Positions 18,398 to 26,195 of a stretch of DNA of 64,000 nucleotides are shown here, piece by piece. Under the pieces are notes generated by a model that was not told the DNA's origin, made no database searches, and was given only the letters and a program-made list of their open reading frames with translations. Made by a program: the position numbers and the translations under genes. Position 1 is the first letter of the stretch. Each line of letters opens with the position of its first letter. This stretch comes from Candidatus Poseidoniaceae archaeon. GTDB lineage: Archaea; Thermoplasmatota; Poseidoniia; Poseidoniales; Poseidoniaceae. The stretch spans positions 109,631 to 173,630 of the forward strand of contig CASIBY010000003.1 of the NCBI GenBank assembly GCA_949373095.1, given 5' to 3'.

Positions 18398-18448
18398 ATG
18401 TTTTGACCAACAATAGACTTAATATGGACAAAAAGTCCCGTCGGTACA

Positions 18449-21241
18449 ATGTCTGTTGAACGACGCACCCAATCCGGCCTGCTTGTAACGCTCTTGTTGC
18501 TGACTGCTCTTGCTCCAATTACCATGGTTCAAGCCCAACCCACATCCCCCTCGGAATTCTACTATGGTGTTGAATACGATTGGTCCAGCCTTGATGACGA
18601 CTTTTCAAACTTGAGTGGCATGGACATCGAAGAACTACTCATTGAAATCATGGCCGATGCAGACGCTGCAGGGTTTAACCTAGATGTTGGGCAACTGACA
18701 ACGGGTTCATCAAATGTCTATGTGCACCAAACCGAAGATATCACTATGCAAACCATCCAAGACGGTAACGGAGATGATATCGAAGTGTGGAGTCGAACCA
18801 GCGATGTCGTCCTACGACATGGCATCCTCTTTGACGGGGTTCTTCTAACCGACTGGGACGAAGCAGCATCATTTGGTGGCGACAATAATTCCTTTGACAT
18901 CGACGTGATCAGCCAGTTTGAGAACGTTCTCACCGTGGACATTCTTTACACAGAGTACCTCACTGATGACTACAATCTTGTAGGCGCCGACATGGATCTC
19001 GACCTGACTGTGAGTGCTGACATGTCACTTGATGTTGATATCGCACTGGAAGGCGGCGGAGAAGAAATCACTGTTGACTTTGCTACGGGAATCAGCTTTG
19101 GGTACAGCATGGAATCAACCGATGCAGTTTGGCGTCTTGACGCTGAAAGCCCAATCTACATCGAGGCTTCTGACAATTACGAGACAAATTGGAATTGCGC
19201 TGATGACGAGGAAGAATACGGAGTTAACGCGTATCCATGGGGCGGAGTCGCTGTCAATGACCTCTGCGGAGAAATAGGTGGAACCTACACTGGCGCAGCC
19301 GATTATGAAATTTACTTCACAGGACTTCCAACCGAAGAATTCGGACTTGACTCAGGAGAATTTGATTTGACGGTTTCCGATGCTTTCGCGCACTCGGGCA
19401 ACTACGACGAGATGTTTGATGGAGAATTCCGATTCTCGATGGAACAGGACATGGAAGGAAACGACTTTGAGGTCGATCTCGGAAACGGCGAAACCGTTGA
19501 CGCTGTCGCCTGTGTGGATTGCCCTCCAGGAAATCCAGTGATGTTTACCATGATGGGCAATGTTCTTGCACAGAGCACCCTATCTTTCGGGGAAGAAATC
19601 GCTGAAGACCTTGAGGCGAGTTTCCAAGATTCTATTGTTGATACCATCTTTGACGAATGGGCGTCTGACCTCGCAGAATCCAATGACGATGGCCCTGATG
19701 AGTGGCAGTGTGATGATGGCGAGTGGATCCCAGAATGGTGGGTCAACGACGGCTTCGAGGACTGCAGCGACGGGTCTGACGAATCTGGCCTTGTCGTCAA
19801 CTCCTACTACTCCGGCGAGACTGTAATTGTTTATGGGGAATTCAATACTGATGAACTTCCCGACCTAGGCGTTAGTGTGTTCACCTGTGACGACTCAGAT
19901 GAAATAAATTGGGCGGATGTTAACGATGGAACTCAACACTGCAGCGGTGGCGAAGATGAACAAAATCAAGACGGCACTCGTATGTTTACATGTAACGACG
20001 GAACTGAGATTTCCTGGGACTCCATAAACGACTACAGCGCTGATTGTTCAGAATTTGAGGACGAAGGAGCAGCAGCAGTTTATCACCTCCAAGTAACATC
20101 AAGTTACAGCGATGGAACAGTGTTTGGCCTGAACGACTACACCGTTTGCGATGCTCATTCAGATTATATTTGCGATTTCTCTTCCCCCAACACCTATTTT
20201 AACGCTGACAATGTATTTTCTGCCGATAGCCATGGACCATTAGAATATTGTATCAGCGCAGTCATTACCACTGGCTCAGGTGACGTTATGATGGAGTCAC
20301 ACTCCGAATGCGGAACTATATGGGTGGGCCATCAAGGAGCACTCTATGACCTTCGGTCCGATGGGATGACCCTCAACTGGGAGGCCCAATATTCTAACTA
20401 TCTTTCATCTAACGATGCTGAAATGCACATTAGCGTTCAAGATGACCAAGGAAACGAAGTATTTACAGAAACAAGCCAACTTATGCATGATGGTGACTCT
20501 GAGTGGTTCCAAGGCGAATTTGATGTTTCAACTGAAGGAGAATACTGTATCGTTATGACCCTAATTGAAGAGGGAGAGACGGAAGCCTATCAAACGGAGA
20601 CGAGATGTGAAGAGGTGAGCACTGAAGGCGAACCAAGTGACCGCCTCATGACGATTTTGGAAGCATTCACCGACTCCAGCCTCCAAAATGTTGCAGAAGA
20701 CTTTATGGAACAACTTAGTACTACTTTCGAAGATCTTGAAGAAAACGAAATTCCTGAATTCCCTTACTCTGATGGTATGTGGGCTCCGTTGTGGAGTACA
20801 GAGCATGCTACAATCATCGGCGTTGGACTTTACGCTATGGATGACGATGAGGAAAAGTACGTCATCGCTGGACCAGCAACAACTGGATACAGTCAAGACT
20901 TGCCTATGACCTTCATGTCCATTCGCTACTTGACCGGCGTGCCTGCACAAGAGGCCCAAACTGAAATGGTTGACTTTGAGGATATTGAAGACATCGTGGA
21001 CATTGAAGATCACGACCTCAGCGCTCTTGAAGACGCACTAGAACAAGCCGGTGCGGATACCTCTACTCTTGACCTTGACCAAGGTGACGGTACAGGCGAC
21101 GGAACCTCAGCGCCCGACAGTGCAGTTGATGTCGCAGAAGACTCGGGACTTCTCCCGTTCTTGTCACCGCTCTCGGTGTTGGCCATGGTGGGAATTGCAG
21201 CTCTTGCTGGCAACTCCCGTCGCCGAGAAACTAACGAGTGA
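18449..21241 (+). CDS. large secreted surface protein with LDL-receptor-A-like acidic repeats and C-terminal anchor
   Basis: A 930-residue protein with a Sec signal (LLVTLLLLTALAPITMVQA) and a C-terminal hydrophobic helix followed by a basic tail (AGNSRRRETNE), so it is probably surface-anchored. The body is strongly acidic and beta-rich. Around residues 420-545 three related segments occur: WQCDDGEWIPEWW...FEDCSDGSDE, then FTCDDSDEIN...CSGGEDE, then FTCNDGTEIS...DCSEFEDE. They keep the acidic Ca-binding end of LDL-receptor class A modules but only two of six Cys each. The region near residues 900 has a low-complexity Asp/Thr/Gly linker. The next gene overlaps its stop (GTGA). Function may be adhesion or ligand binding; this is inference. 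Confidence 0.75.
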   Translation: MSVERRTQSGLLVTLLLLTALAPITMVQAQPTSPSEFYYGVEYDWSSLDDDFSNLSGMDIEELLIEIMADADAAGFNLDVGQLTTGSSNVYVHQTEDITMQTIQDGNGDDIEVWSRTSDVVLRHGILFDGVLLTDWDEAASFGGDNNSFDIDVISQFENVLTVDILYTEYLTDDYNLVGADMDLDLTVSADMSLDVDIALEGGGEEITVDFATGISFGYSMESTDAVWRLDAESPIYIEASDNYETNWNCADDEEEYGVNAYPWGGVAVNDLCGEIGGTYTGAADYEIYFTGLPTEEFGLDSGEFDLTVSDAFAHSGNYDEMFDGEFRFSMEQDMEGNDFEVDLGNGETVDAVACVDCPPGNPVMFTMMGNVLAQSTLSFGEEIAEDLEASFQDSIVDTIFDEWASDLAESNDDGPDEWQCDDGEWIPEWWVNDGFEDCSDGSDESGLVVNSYYSGETVIVYGEFNTDELPDLGVSVFTCDDSDEINWADVNDGTQHCSGGEDEQNQDGTRMFTCNDGTEISWDSINDYSADCSEFEDEGAAAVYHLQVTSSYSDGTVFGLNDYTVCDAHSDYICDFSSPNTYFNADNVFSADSHGPLEYCISAVITTGSGDVMMESHSECGTIWVGHQGALYDLRSDGMTLNWEAQYSNYLSSNDAEMHISVQDDQGNEVFTETSQLMHDGDSEWFQGEFDVSTEGEYCIVMTLIEEGETEAYQTETRCEEVSTEGEPSDRLMTILEAFTDSSLQNVAEDFMEQLSTTFEDLEENEIPEFPYSDGMWAPLWSTEHATIIGVGLYAMDDDEEKYVIAGPATTGYSQDLPMTFMSIRYLTGVPAQEAQTEMVDFEDIEDIVDIEDHDLSALEDALEQAGADTSTLDLDQGDGTGDGTSAPDSAVDVAEDSGLLPFLSPLSVLAMVGIAALAGNSRRRETNE

Positions 21242-22164
21242 CTCAAGAACCACGAGCGGCAGGGGTGGCTATGAGGCTACCGCGCCCCCGTTCGTTCGCC
21301 GCCTCCGGCGGCGTCCGATTGATAATTACGGCCCTATTTGCGGTGCACGTTTTTATCTCGGCCTGGTTGGTGGCCTCGGTCGAAGCAGCCTACACCGAGG
21401 GACGCCCTGCTCCTACAGAGTTCCATTCTGTCGTCGCTATTGACAACGAACAGACCTTCGTTGATGTCCGTATCGAGAGGGCCACCTCGTTCTTTCTTTA
21501 CACGTTACAACGTGACAGTAGCGCCACTGCCCCTGTAAATTCTAGCAATATAGACGACAGTTCATTTTCCAGTGATTCTGATGATTCAGATGAAGATTCC
21601 CCGTCTAAAGATACCGATACGGACTGGCTCAAACTTGGACGGAATTGGATCAAAATCTCTCTTGTTTTACTTGTTTTGAGTGAACTTATCATGATGCTTT
21701 CATGGAAATGGCGCCACTATTTACGAATATTCGCATTTTCAATGACCCTCATCGCATTTGCATCATTTCCACTTTTCTATGTCGCAAGTTTGGGAGATGG
21801 AGACGAGGGAGGTTCTCCGGCCAATGGTGCACCTGGAGCAGAGGTGGAAACCCGTTCCTTTGTTCATACAGAAGAAGACCTTCATCTGAAACCGATTTGG
21901 CTTGGTTTTGAACTCCAAGCAGATTTTTCTGGCTACGATCTGGGATTGGTTGAGGAAGAAGACAGGGAGGGGGTCATTGCTCAGCCGCCAGAAGAAAACG
22001 AGACTGGGGGAAACGCCTTTATTGCCTTTGAATCAACCTTCAATATTGAACTTGGAAAGAATTTAGATTCACTGTTCCTTTTACCCTTCATGTGGTATTT
22101 TCTACCAGCACGGCCGATAAACCACGATAAAAAGGTATACGATACTCTAGTGGAAGAAGAGTGA
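21238..22164 (+). CDS. membrane protein of unknown function, 308 aa
   Basis: Starts with a GTG that overlaps the stop of the surface-protein gene by 4 nt, indicating translational coupling; an ATG at 21271 is an alternative. It has one N-terminal helix (IITALFAVHVFISAWLVASV), an extracytoplasmic loop containing a Ser/Asp-rich low-complexity stretch (residues 105-130), then two further helices (LVLLVLSELIMMLSW and FAFSMTLIAFASFPLFYVAS), a polar domain and a last hydrophobic segment near the C-terminus. No family recognised. The coupling suggests a role in export, folding or anchoring of the surface protein. Confidence 0.65.
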   Translation: MTQEPRAAGVAMRLPRPRSFAASGGVRLIITALFAVHVFISAWLVASVEAAYTEGRPAPTEFHSVVAIDNEQTFVDVRIERATSFFLYTLQRDSSATAPVNSSNIDDSSFSSDSDDSDEDSPSKDTDTDWLKLGRNWIKISLVLLVLSELIMMLSWKWRHYLRIFAFSMTLIAFASFPLFYVASLGDGDEGGSPANGAPGAEVETRSFVHTEEDLHLKPIWLGFELQADFSGYDLGLVEEEDREGVIAQPPEENETGGNAFIAFESTFNIELGKNLDSLFLLPFMWYFLPARPINHDKKVYDTLVEEE

Positions 22165-22166
22165 GG

Positions 22167-22238
22167 CGCCCACTCCGGGAATTGAACCCGGGTCGCAGGA
22201 ATGACAATCCTGCATGATAACCTCTACACCAAGCGGGC
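22167..22238 (-). tRNA. tRNA-Asp (GUC)
   Basis: Read on the minus strand it starts GCCCGCTTGGTGTAGAGG. The acceptor stem GCCCGCT pairs with AGTGGGC (one G-U), the anticodon stem-loop is CAGGA-TTGTCAT-TCCTG with anticodon GTC, and the T-loop is GGTTCAATTCC within a CCGGG stem. The discriminator is G and no CCA is fully encoded (the next bases are CC). There is no intron. It lies between two plus-strand protein genes, leaving about 66 nt before the aldolase-domain gene. Confidence 0.95.
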
Positions 22239-22304
22239 AGATTTAATCCGTCGGGGGCGCAACCGCTATTTAAGCCGCGCCATGTGGGGGAATTGGGTGC
22301 TACC

Positions 22305-23786
22305 ATGGCGAAACCGAAAACATCAGCAGAAATCGCACGAGAAGAAGCTGAAAATAACCAATTAGAGAACATGCTGGGCGGAGCTTTTGGAGACATATCC
22401 GGTCTCGAACAATCGCCTGAAGAAGAAGCAGAACCCGTTCAAGCAAATGATGAATCTCCCGAAGAAGTCATAGAGGATTCACCCGCTGCATCACCATCTG
22501 ATGATGAACTCGCCGAAACTGCTCCTTCAGGTCCTCCATCGGGGCCACCGTCCGGTCCTCCTTCAGGTCCACCCAGCGGTCCACCTTCAGGCCCTCCATC
22601 GGGGCCACCATCCGGTCCTCCTTCAGGTCCACCCAGCGGTCCACCTTCAGGCCCTCCATCGGGGCCACCGTCCGGTCCTCCTTCAGGTCCACCCAGCGGT
22701 CCACCATCTGACCCCCCGTCTCCCGAAGAGCCAGAAGGTTCTCCGAGTGAAGTCCCTAGTGTTGAAGAAACAAAAGATATGGCGCCCGCTCCAATCGTTG
22801 AAGAACCTGCTCAAGAACCTGAAGAAGACCTAATGGTTACAGAATCTATTCCTGTGGCCGAACCAGAACCAATATCAGAACCTCAGCCAAAAGAATCTGA
22901 AGAACCAGCCCCACAGGTCGAGGAGAGTTCTGAAGAACCAGCCCCACAGGTCGAGGAGAGTTCTGAAGAACCGGTTGAAACCATTCCACCGTCTCCAGAA
23001 GCCTCACAGGCCCCAGAAGCCTCACAGGCCTCAGAAGCCATGCTCAACGCACTCGCAGAAAAAGAGGCGGAGCTTGAAAGGCTTCACATGGAAAATGCCC
23101 GTTTGCGTCAATCTGTTGTTGGAGCAACAGAAGTCATCGAGCAGTTGGAGGAGCCGCCTATGCCCCCTCTTGTTGAAAACAACATTGTCATTCCCGCCCA
23201 CGTTGTTTCTGACTTTGTACGCATGGGGAGGCAACTTGACCGAGAACATTTGATCCGAGCAACAATGGGAAGTTTGGCTATGATCTCTCCCGACCAACCC
23301 AACATTATGGTGTCAAGCCGTCATATGGCTATGCTTCCTAGAATGAATGAACGAAGTTTGTGTGCTGGCCAACTTGGTGGGACTTCGCCACGAGGCTCCC
23401 CTACCGACTGGCATGTAATGGAGGTCATTCTTGCATCGGTATCGGTAGTAACCGGTGGGCCTGCGGCTGTCATTCACATGCATGCGCCCCACACAACCAC
23501 CGCCAGCTGTGAAAAGGACCTTGTATTACTCAATCCGATCGATGAAATCGGTAAACATCACATCGGCAAAATCATCATTGTAGACCCTGATGACGAGCAG
23601 CCTGATGATTACCTTCGCCAGGTTAGGGAAGCGCTTACTCAAGGAAACATGCGTTGTGTTGTTGTCCGTGGCAACGGCGCCTACGCAGTGGGTGCGGATT
23701 TTGACCAAGCATGGGCTAATGCAGCAATCCTTGAACACAGCATGCAAATCCATCTCTTGAGTCGGCAAGCCAACCTCAAACTTTGA
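22305..23786 (+). CDS. class II aldolase/adducin-domain protein with long Pro/Ser/Gly repeat linker
   Basis: Residues from about 290 to 493 fit the class II aldolase/adducin fold: LIRATMGSLAMISPDQPNIM, then VSSRHMAMLP, the metal-site segment AAVIHMHAPHTTTAS (H-x-H) and CVVVRGNGAYAVGADFDQAW plus a final His in ILEHSMQIHL. Upstream is a short charged N-terminus, a run of 15 GPPS tetrapeptides, an acidic Glu/Pro/Val region with a duplicated EEPAPQVEESS unit, and a short coiled coil (ALAEKEAELERLHMENARLR). Such a disordered N-terminal half is unusual for aldolases and suggests a scaffold or regulator. Start is ATG 22305; the frame opens at a GTG at 22284. Confidence 0.78.
   Translation: MAKPKTSAEIAREEAENNQLENMLGGAFGDISGLEQSPEEEAEPVQANDESPEEVIEDSPAASPSDDELAETAPSGPPSGPPSGPPSGPPSGPPSGPPSGPPSGPPSGPPSGPPSGPPSGPPSGPPSGPPSGPPSDPPSPEEPEGSPSEVPSVEETKDMAPAPIVEEPAQEPEEDLMVTESIPVAEPEPISEPQPKESEEPAPQVEESSEEPAPQVEESSEEPVETIPPSPEASQAPEASQASEAMLNALAEKEAELERLHMENARLRQSVVGATEVIEQLEEPPMPPLVENNIVIPAHVVSDFVRMGRQLDREHLIRATMGSLAMISPDQPNIMVSSRHMAMLPRMNERSLCAGQLGGTSPRGSPTDWHVMEVILASVSVVTGGPAAVIHMHAPHTTTASCEKDLVLLNPIDEIGKHHIGKIIIVDPDDEQPDDYLRQVREALTQGNMRCVVVRGNGAYAVGADFDQAWANAAILEHSMQIHLLSRQANLKL
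22525..22704 (+). repeat. three 60-bp tandem repeats encoding (GPPS)n
   Basis: Three almost identical 60-bp units lie in register; they differ mainly by CCG/CCA and GGT/GGC wobble changes. Each codes for five Gly-Pro-Pro-Ser tetrapeptides written with non-uniform codons, so the 12-bp amino-acid period is masked at DNA level while the 60-bp period is sharp. This indicates recent unit duplication by slippage or unequal recombination. It is inside the aldolase-domain gene and keeps frame. Confidence 0.9.
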
Positions 23787-23868
23787 TGTTTATATCCGGT
23801 TAGAGTTTTCAACTTCTGTGGGGTTGGAATGAACACCGTTGCAAAAATAATCTTGGATTTTTCCGAGG

Positions 23869-23876
23869 TTTATATG
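23869..23876 (+). promoter_or_regulatory. probable TATA box and Shine-Dalgarno for the polyubiquitin-like gene
   Basis: TTTATATG is centred about 38 nt upstream of the ATG at 23911, implying a leader of roughly 12 nt. Just before the ATG the sequence AAAGGTGGAAACC holds a GGTGG ribosome-binding element with suitable spacing. Together these favour the ATG at 23911 over an in-frame GTG at 23902. A second similar string (GTTTATATCC) occurs at about 23789. Confidence 0.45.
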
Positions 23877-23910
23877 TGGTCGGAGATTCTTCTTCTCAAA
23901 GGTGGAAACC

Positions 23911-24543
23911 ATGGACAATACATTTGAAGTAGAAATCGCAGACAAATCTGGCCACAGTGTGGTTCAGATGACCCAAGAACAAATCGTTGAGAAGGCCGAA
24001 AGCGCTCCAGGAACCTGGGTGTTCGTAAACGACCAACTCGTCAGCACCGCTGACGTTGCCGACATGAACATTGACGTGGGTAGCCGTATTCGCCTCATGC
24101 CCGGTTTGGTTGGTGGCAACGCCCCAACTTTCAATGTCGAAATTGCAGACAAGTCTGGCCACTCCGAAGTGGTCATGACCCAAGCTGAAATCGCAGACAA
24201 GGCTCAAAGCGCCCCAGGAACCTGGGTGTTCGTGAACGACCAACTCGTCAGCACCGCTGACGTTGCCGACATGAACATTGACGCGGGTAGCCGTATTCGC
24301 CTCATGCCCGGTTTGGTTGGTGGCAACGCCCCAACTTTCAATGTCGAAATTGCAGACAAGTCTGGCCACTCTGAAGTGGTTATGACCCAAGCTGAAATCG
24401 CAGACAAGGCTCAAAGCGCCCCAGGCACATGGGTGTTCGTGAACGACCAACTCGTCAGCACCGCTGACGTTGCTGACATGAACATTGACGCGGGTAGCCG
24501 TATTCGCCTCATGCCCGGCTTGGTTGGTGGCAACCACTGCTGA
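23911..24543 (+). CDS. polyubiquitin-like protein: three head-to-tail ubiquitin-like (beta-grasp) units
   Basis: The 210-residue product is Met-Asp-Asn followed by three 69-residue units and nothing else. Units 2 and 3 are identical in protein over the first 67 residues; unit 1 differs at about ten positions. Each unit ends PGLVGG; junctions are GG-NAP and the protein terminates GG-NHC. Aligned by eye and without gaps, FVNDQLVSTADVADMNIDAG plus the following 12 residues to GG match ubiquitin residues 45-76 at 11 of 32 positions (Phe45, Gln49, Leu50, Asp58, Asn60, Ile61, Ser65, Leu69, Leu73, Gly75, Gly76). Lys48 and Lys63 are replaced. Secondary-structure pattern (hairpin, helix, strands) fits beta-grasp. 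Being a ubiquitin precursor is inference; MoaD/ThiS/SAMP-type units are the alternative. No conjugation enzyme lies nearby. Confidence 0.7.
   Translation: MDNTFEVEIADKSGHSVVQMTQEQIVEKAESAPGTWVFVNDQLVSTADVADMNIDVGSRIRLMPGLVGGNAPTFNVEIADKSGHSEVVMTQAEIADKAQSAPGTWVFVNDQLVSTADVADMNIDAGSRIRLMPGLVGGNAPTFNVEIADKSGHSEVVMTQAEIADKAQSAPGTWVFVNDQLVSTADVADMNIDAGSRIRLMPGLVGGNHC
23920..24540 (+). repeat. three 207-bp tandem repeats (ubiquitin-like units)
   Basis: Unit borders are 23920, 24127 and 24334. Units 2 and 3 differ by about six synonymous bases in the first 201 nt and by none that change an amino acid; only the last two codons differ (Ala-Pro versus His-Cys). Unit 1 is more diverged in its first third. 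Protein-level constancy with silent drift points to purifying selection plus gene conversion or recent duplication. Confidence 0.92.
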
Positions 24544-24550
24544 GGCACAC

Positions 24551-24799
24551 ATGTCACTCCGTAGCGGCCAAACTTGGTCTGGTTCAGAAGATGATGATCT
24601 TATTGAGAATCTTGAGAGCCAATGCTGTCTGAATGAAATAGCTCGTTTACATCAACGCACAGCCTCAGCAGTCCGTTCTCGAATTGCCTATCTTTACGAA
24701 ACTGGTAAACTTTACGTGATAGCCCCGGCAACTCTTGACGAACTTATTAGTGGACGTTCGCGACAAACAGGTTCAAAACGGGATGCACGGTCGCGGTGA
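24551..24799 (+). CDS. small SANT/Myb-like helix-turn-helix protein
   Basis: The 82-residue protein starts MSLRSGQTWSGSEDDDLIEN and continues LNEIARLHQRTASAVRSRIAYL, the pattern of a single SANT/Myb-like trihelix in which W-S-x-S-E-D-D begins helix 1 and RT-x-x-A-V-R-S-R forms the recognition helix. The tail is basic (RSRQTGSKRDARSR). It begins 7 nt after the polyubiquitin-like stop and ends 15 nt before rpo12, so all three may be one transcript. Likely DNA- or RNA-binding; targets unknown. Starts further upstream in this frame overlap the previous gene. Confidence 0.65.
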   Translation: MSLRSGQTWSGSEDDDLIENLESQCCLNEIARLHQRTASAVRSRIAYLYETGKLYVIAPATLDELISGRSRQTGSKRDARSR

Positions 24800-24814
24800 T
24801 TGGAGAGATACATT

Positions 24815-24964
24815 ATGGTTGAACTCGTAGATTACAAATGCGCTGACTGTGGAAGCCTGGAATCGTTCCATCGAGAGCGAAACGGAATCAGCTGCAAGGC
24901 TTGCGGTTCCCGTATTTTCATGAAACTCCGCCGTCACGGCACCAAGCGCATCAACGCTGAGTGA
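24815..24964 (+). CDS. rpo12: DNA-directed RNA polymerase subunit Rpo12 (RpoP)
   Basis: A 49-residue zinc-ribbon subunit of archaeal RNA polymerase, the counterpart of eukaryotic Rpb12. The sequence begins MVELVDYKCADCGSLESFHR and has the second pair CKACGSRIFMKLRR, giving C-x-x-C and C-x-x-C with the conserved Arg-x-(I/L) segment and a basic tail. Length is typical (45-50). Its TGA overlaps the GTG that opens the clamp-loader frame. Too short for common ORF cut-offs. Confidence 0.85.
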   Translation: MVELVDYKCADCGSLESFHRERNGISCKACGSRIFMKLRRHGTKRINAE

Positions 24965-25014
24965 GAATTTACCTTCTCGCAGAGTTGAAAGACCTTGGTC
25001 ATTTTGCTATTACT

Positions 25015-26154
25015 ATGACGATGTGGCTTGAGCAATACCAGCCACGCTTTTTCTCGGAACTCATCGCTCCAGAAAGTTTGATTCAAACTCTTGAGCGTGC
25101 TGCGGTTGGCTCCAATCCACCCCACCTACTACTATCGGGTCCAGCAGGCTGCGGAAAAACCGCCGCCTACCGACTCGTCTGCAGACAAGTTCTCGGTCCG
25201 GCTTGGACATCGACAACACACGTCCTTCAAGCGCGAGATCTAGCGAAAACTGCTGGAGCAATGGCCAAGTTTGAGGCGTTCTTGCGTCCAGCAGGTTCGG
25301 GGTCAGAAGACACGCTTGCTGGACGAACGAGTCTTGATGCCTTTGACCATTCTATGAGCCTCGTTAGCGATGGAACTCCACCTCCATCCGGACAAGAATC
25401 ACTACGCGACCCATCCACTGGACGAGCTCCAGTGTCACGAATTATCGTCATTGAAGACGCTGACTATCTCGGCCATGCACGACAATCGTATTTACGAAGA
25501 ATGATGGAAGAGAGCAGCCGAAGTGCACGATTTATTTTTACAACCCATACTCCATCGAGGATGATTGAGGCACTTCGCAGCAGAGTCCAACATGTCCGTA
25601 TCCCTACTCTTTCACGAGTCATGATTGAGCAACGACTGAATACAATTCTTGGAAAAGAAGGACACGATGCAGCATTGGGCTTGATTGGTGATGTTGCTCA
25701 CGTGGCCAATGGCAACCTCAGAAAGGCCATTTTCATGATTCAACTTCTCGCACAACGAGACTTATTGAACGACCGTAAGAACGTACAAACGCTCATGGCT
25801 AACACCTCACTCCGTGAAGTTCAACTCATTCTTGAGGAAGCTCTTCGAGGCCGAGTTCATGATTGGCGGTGGGAAAAGAAGGGTGAGAAAAACAGCCGAG
25901 TATTGAAAGGAGCCATGGGGGCTTTGGATCAAATGATGAATACACATGATATGGATTCAAGAGAGGTTGTTGATCGGTTCCATCGTTTTTTGACAGCGGG
26001 GCGTTCTCACTTTGACCCTAAGTTGCTAACAGCACTCCTAAACGCTTTGTCACTATGTGATATGTCCTTGCAACGTTCTGCGCAGGGGCGGATTCAAATT
26101 GAAGCCTTCTTACATCGGGTTGCTGAAATCGGCGTAGAACACGCAGAGCCATAA
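25015..26154 (+). CDS. replication factor C small-subunit-like AAA+ ATPase
   Basis: Part of the clamp loader that places PCNA on primer-template DNA. The start MTMWLEQYQPRFFSELIA matches the W-x-E-K-Y-x-P motif of RFC. Walker A is LLLSGPAGCGKTAAYRLV; Walker B is IIVIEDADYLG, with Glu-Asp where D-E-A-D is usual. The sensor region FIFTTHTPSRMIEALRSRVQ ends in Ser-Arg-Val instead of Ser-Arg-Cys. About 50 extra residues rich in Ser, Pro and Gly lie between the Walker motifs. At 379 residues it exceeds ordinary RfcS (about 320). It may be a divergent second small subunit. Start choice excludes a GTG overlapping rpo12. Confidence 0.85.
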   Translation: MTMWLEQYQPRFFSELIAPESLIQTLERAAVGSNPPHLLLSGPAGCGKTAAYRLVCRQVLGPAWTSTTHVLQARDLAKTAGAMAKFEAFLRPAGSGSEDTLAGRTSLDAFDHSMSLVSDGTPPPSGQESLRDPSTGRAPVSRIIVIEDADYLGHARQSYLRRMMEESSRSARFIFTTHTPSRMIEALRSRVQHVRIPTLSRVMIEQRLNTILGKEGHDAALGLIGDVAHVANGNLRKAIFMIQLLAQRDLLNDRKNVQTLMANTSLREVQLILEEALRGRVHDWRWEKKGEKNSRVLKGAMGALDQMMNTHDMDSREVVDRFHRFLTAGRSHFDPKLLTALLNALSLCDMSLQRSAQGRIQIEAFLHRVAEIGVEHAEP

Positions 26155-26195
26155 CCATCGGAAGCATCTTGAAACATTGTCCATCACATTGTATT

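Noticed and set aside
22525-22704. 60-bp repeats considered as a CRISPR or other repeat-spacer array
   Set aside because: Units are directly adjacent without spacers and keep a reading frame coding for GPPS.
23896-24552. 218-codon open frame on the minus strand opposite the ubiquitin-like array
   Set aside because: It exists only because the repeat DNA lacks stops on both strands; the protein is His/Val/Asn-rich without a fold, and the plus-strand frame has the promoter, ribosome-binding site and silent-site drift.
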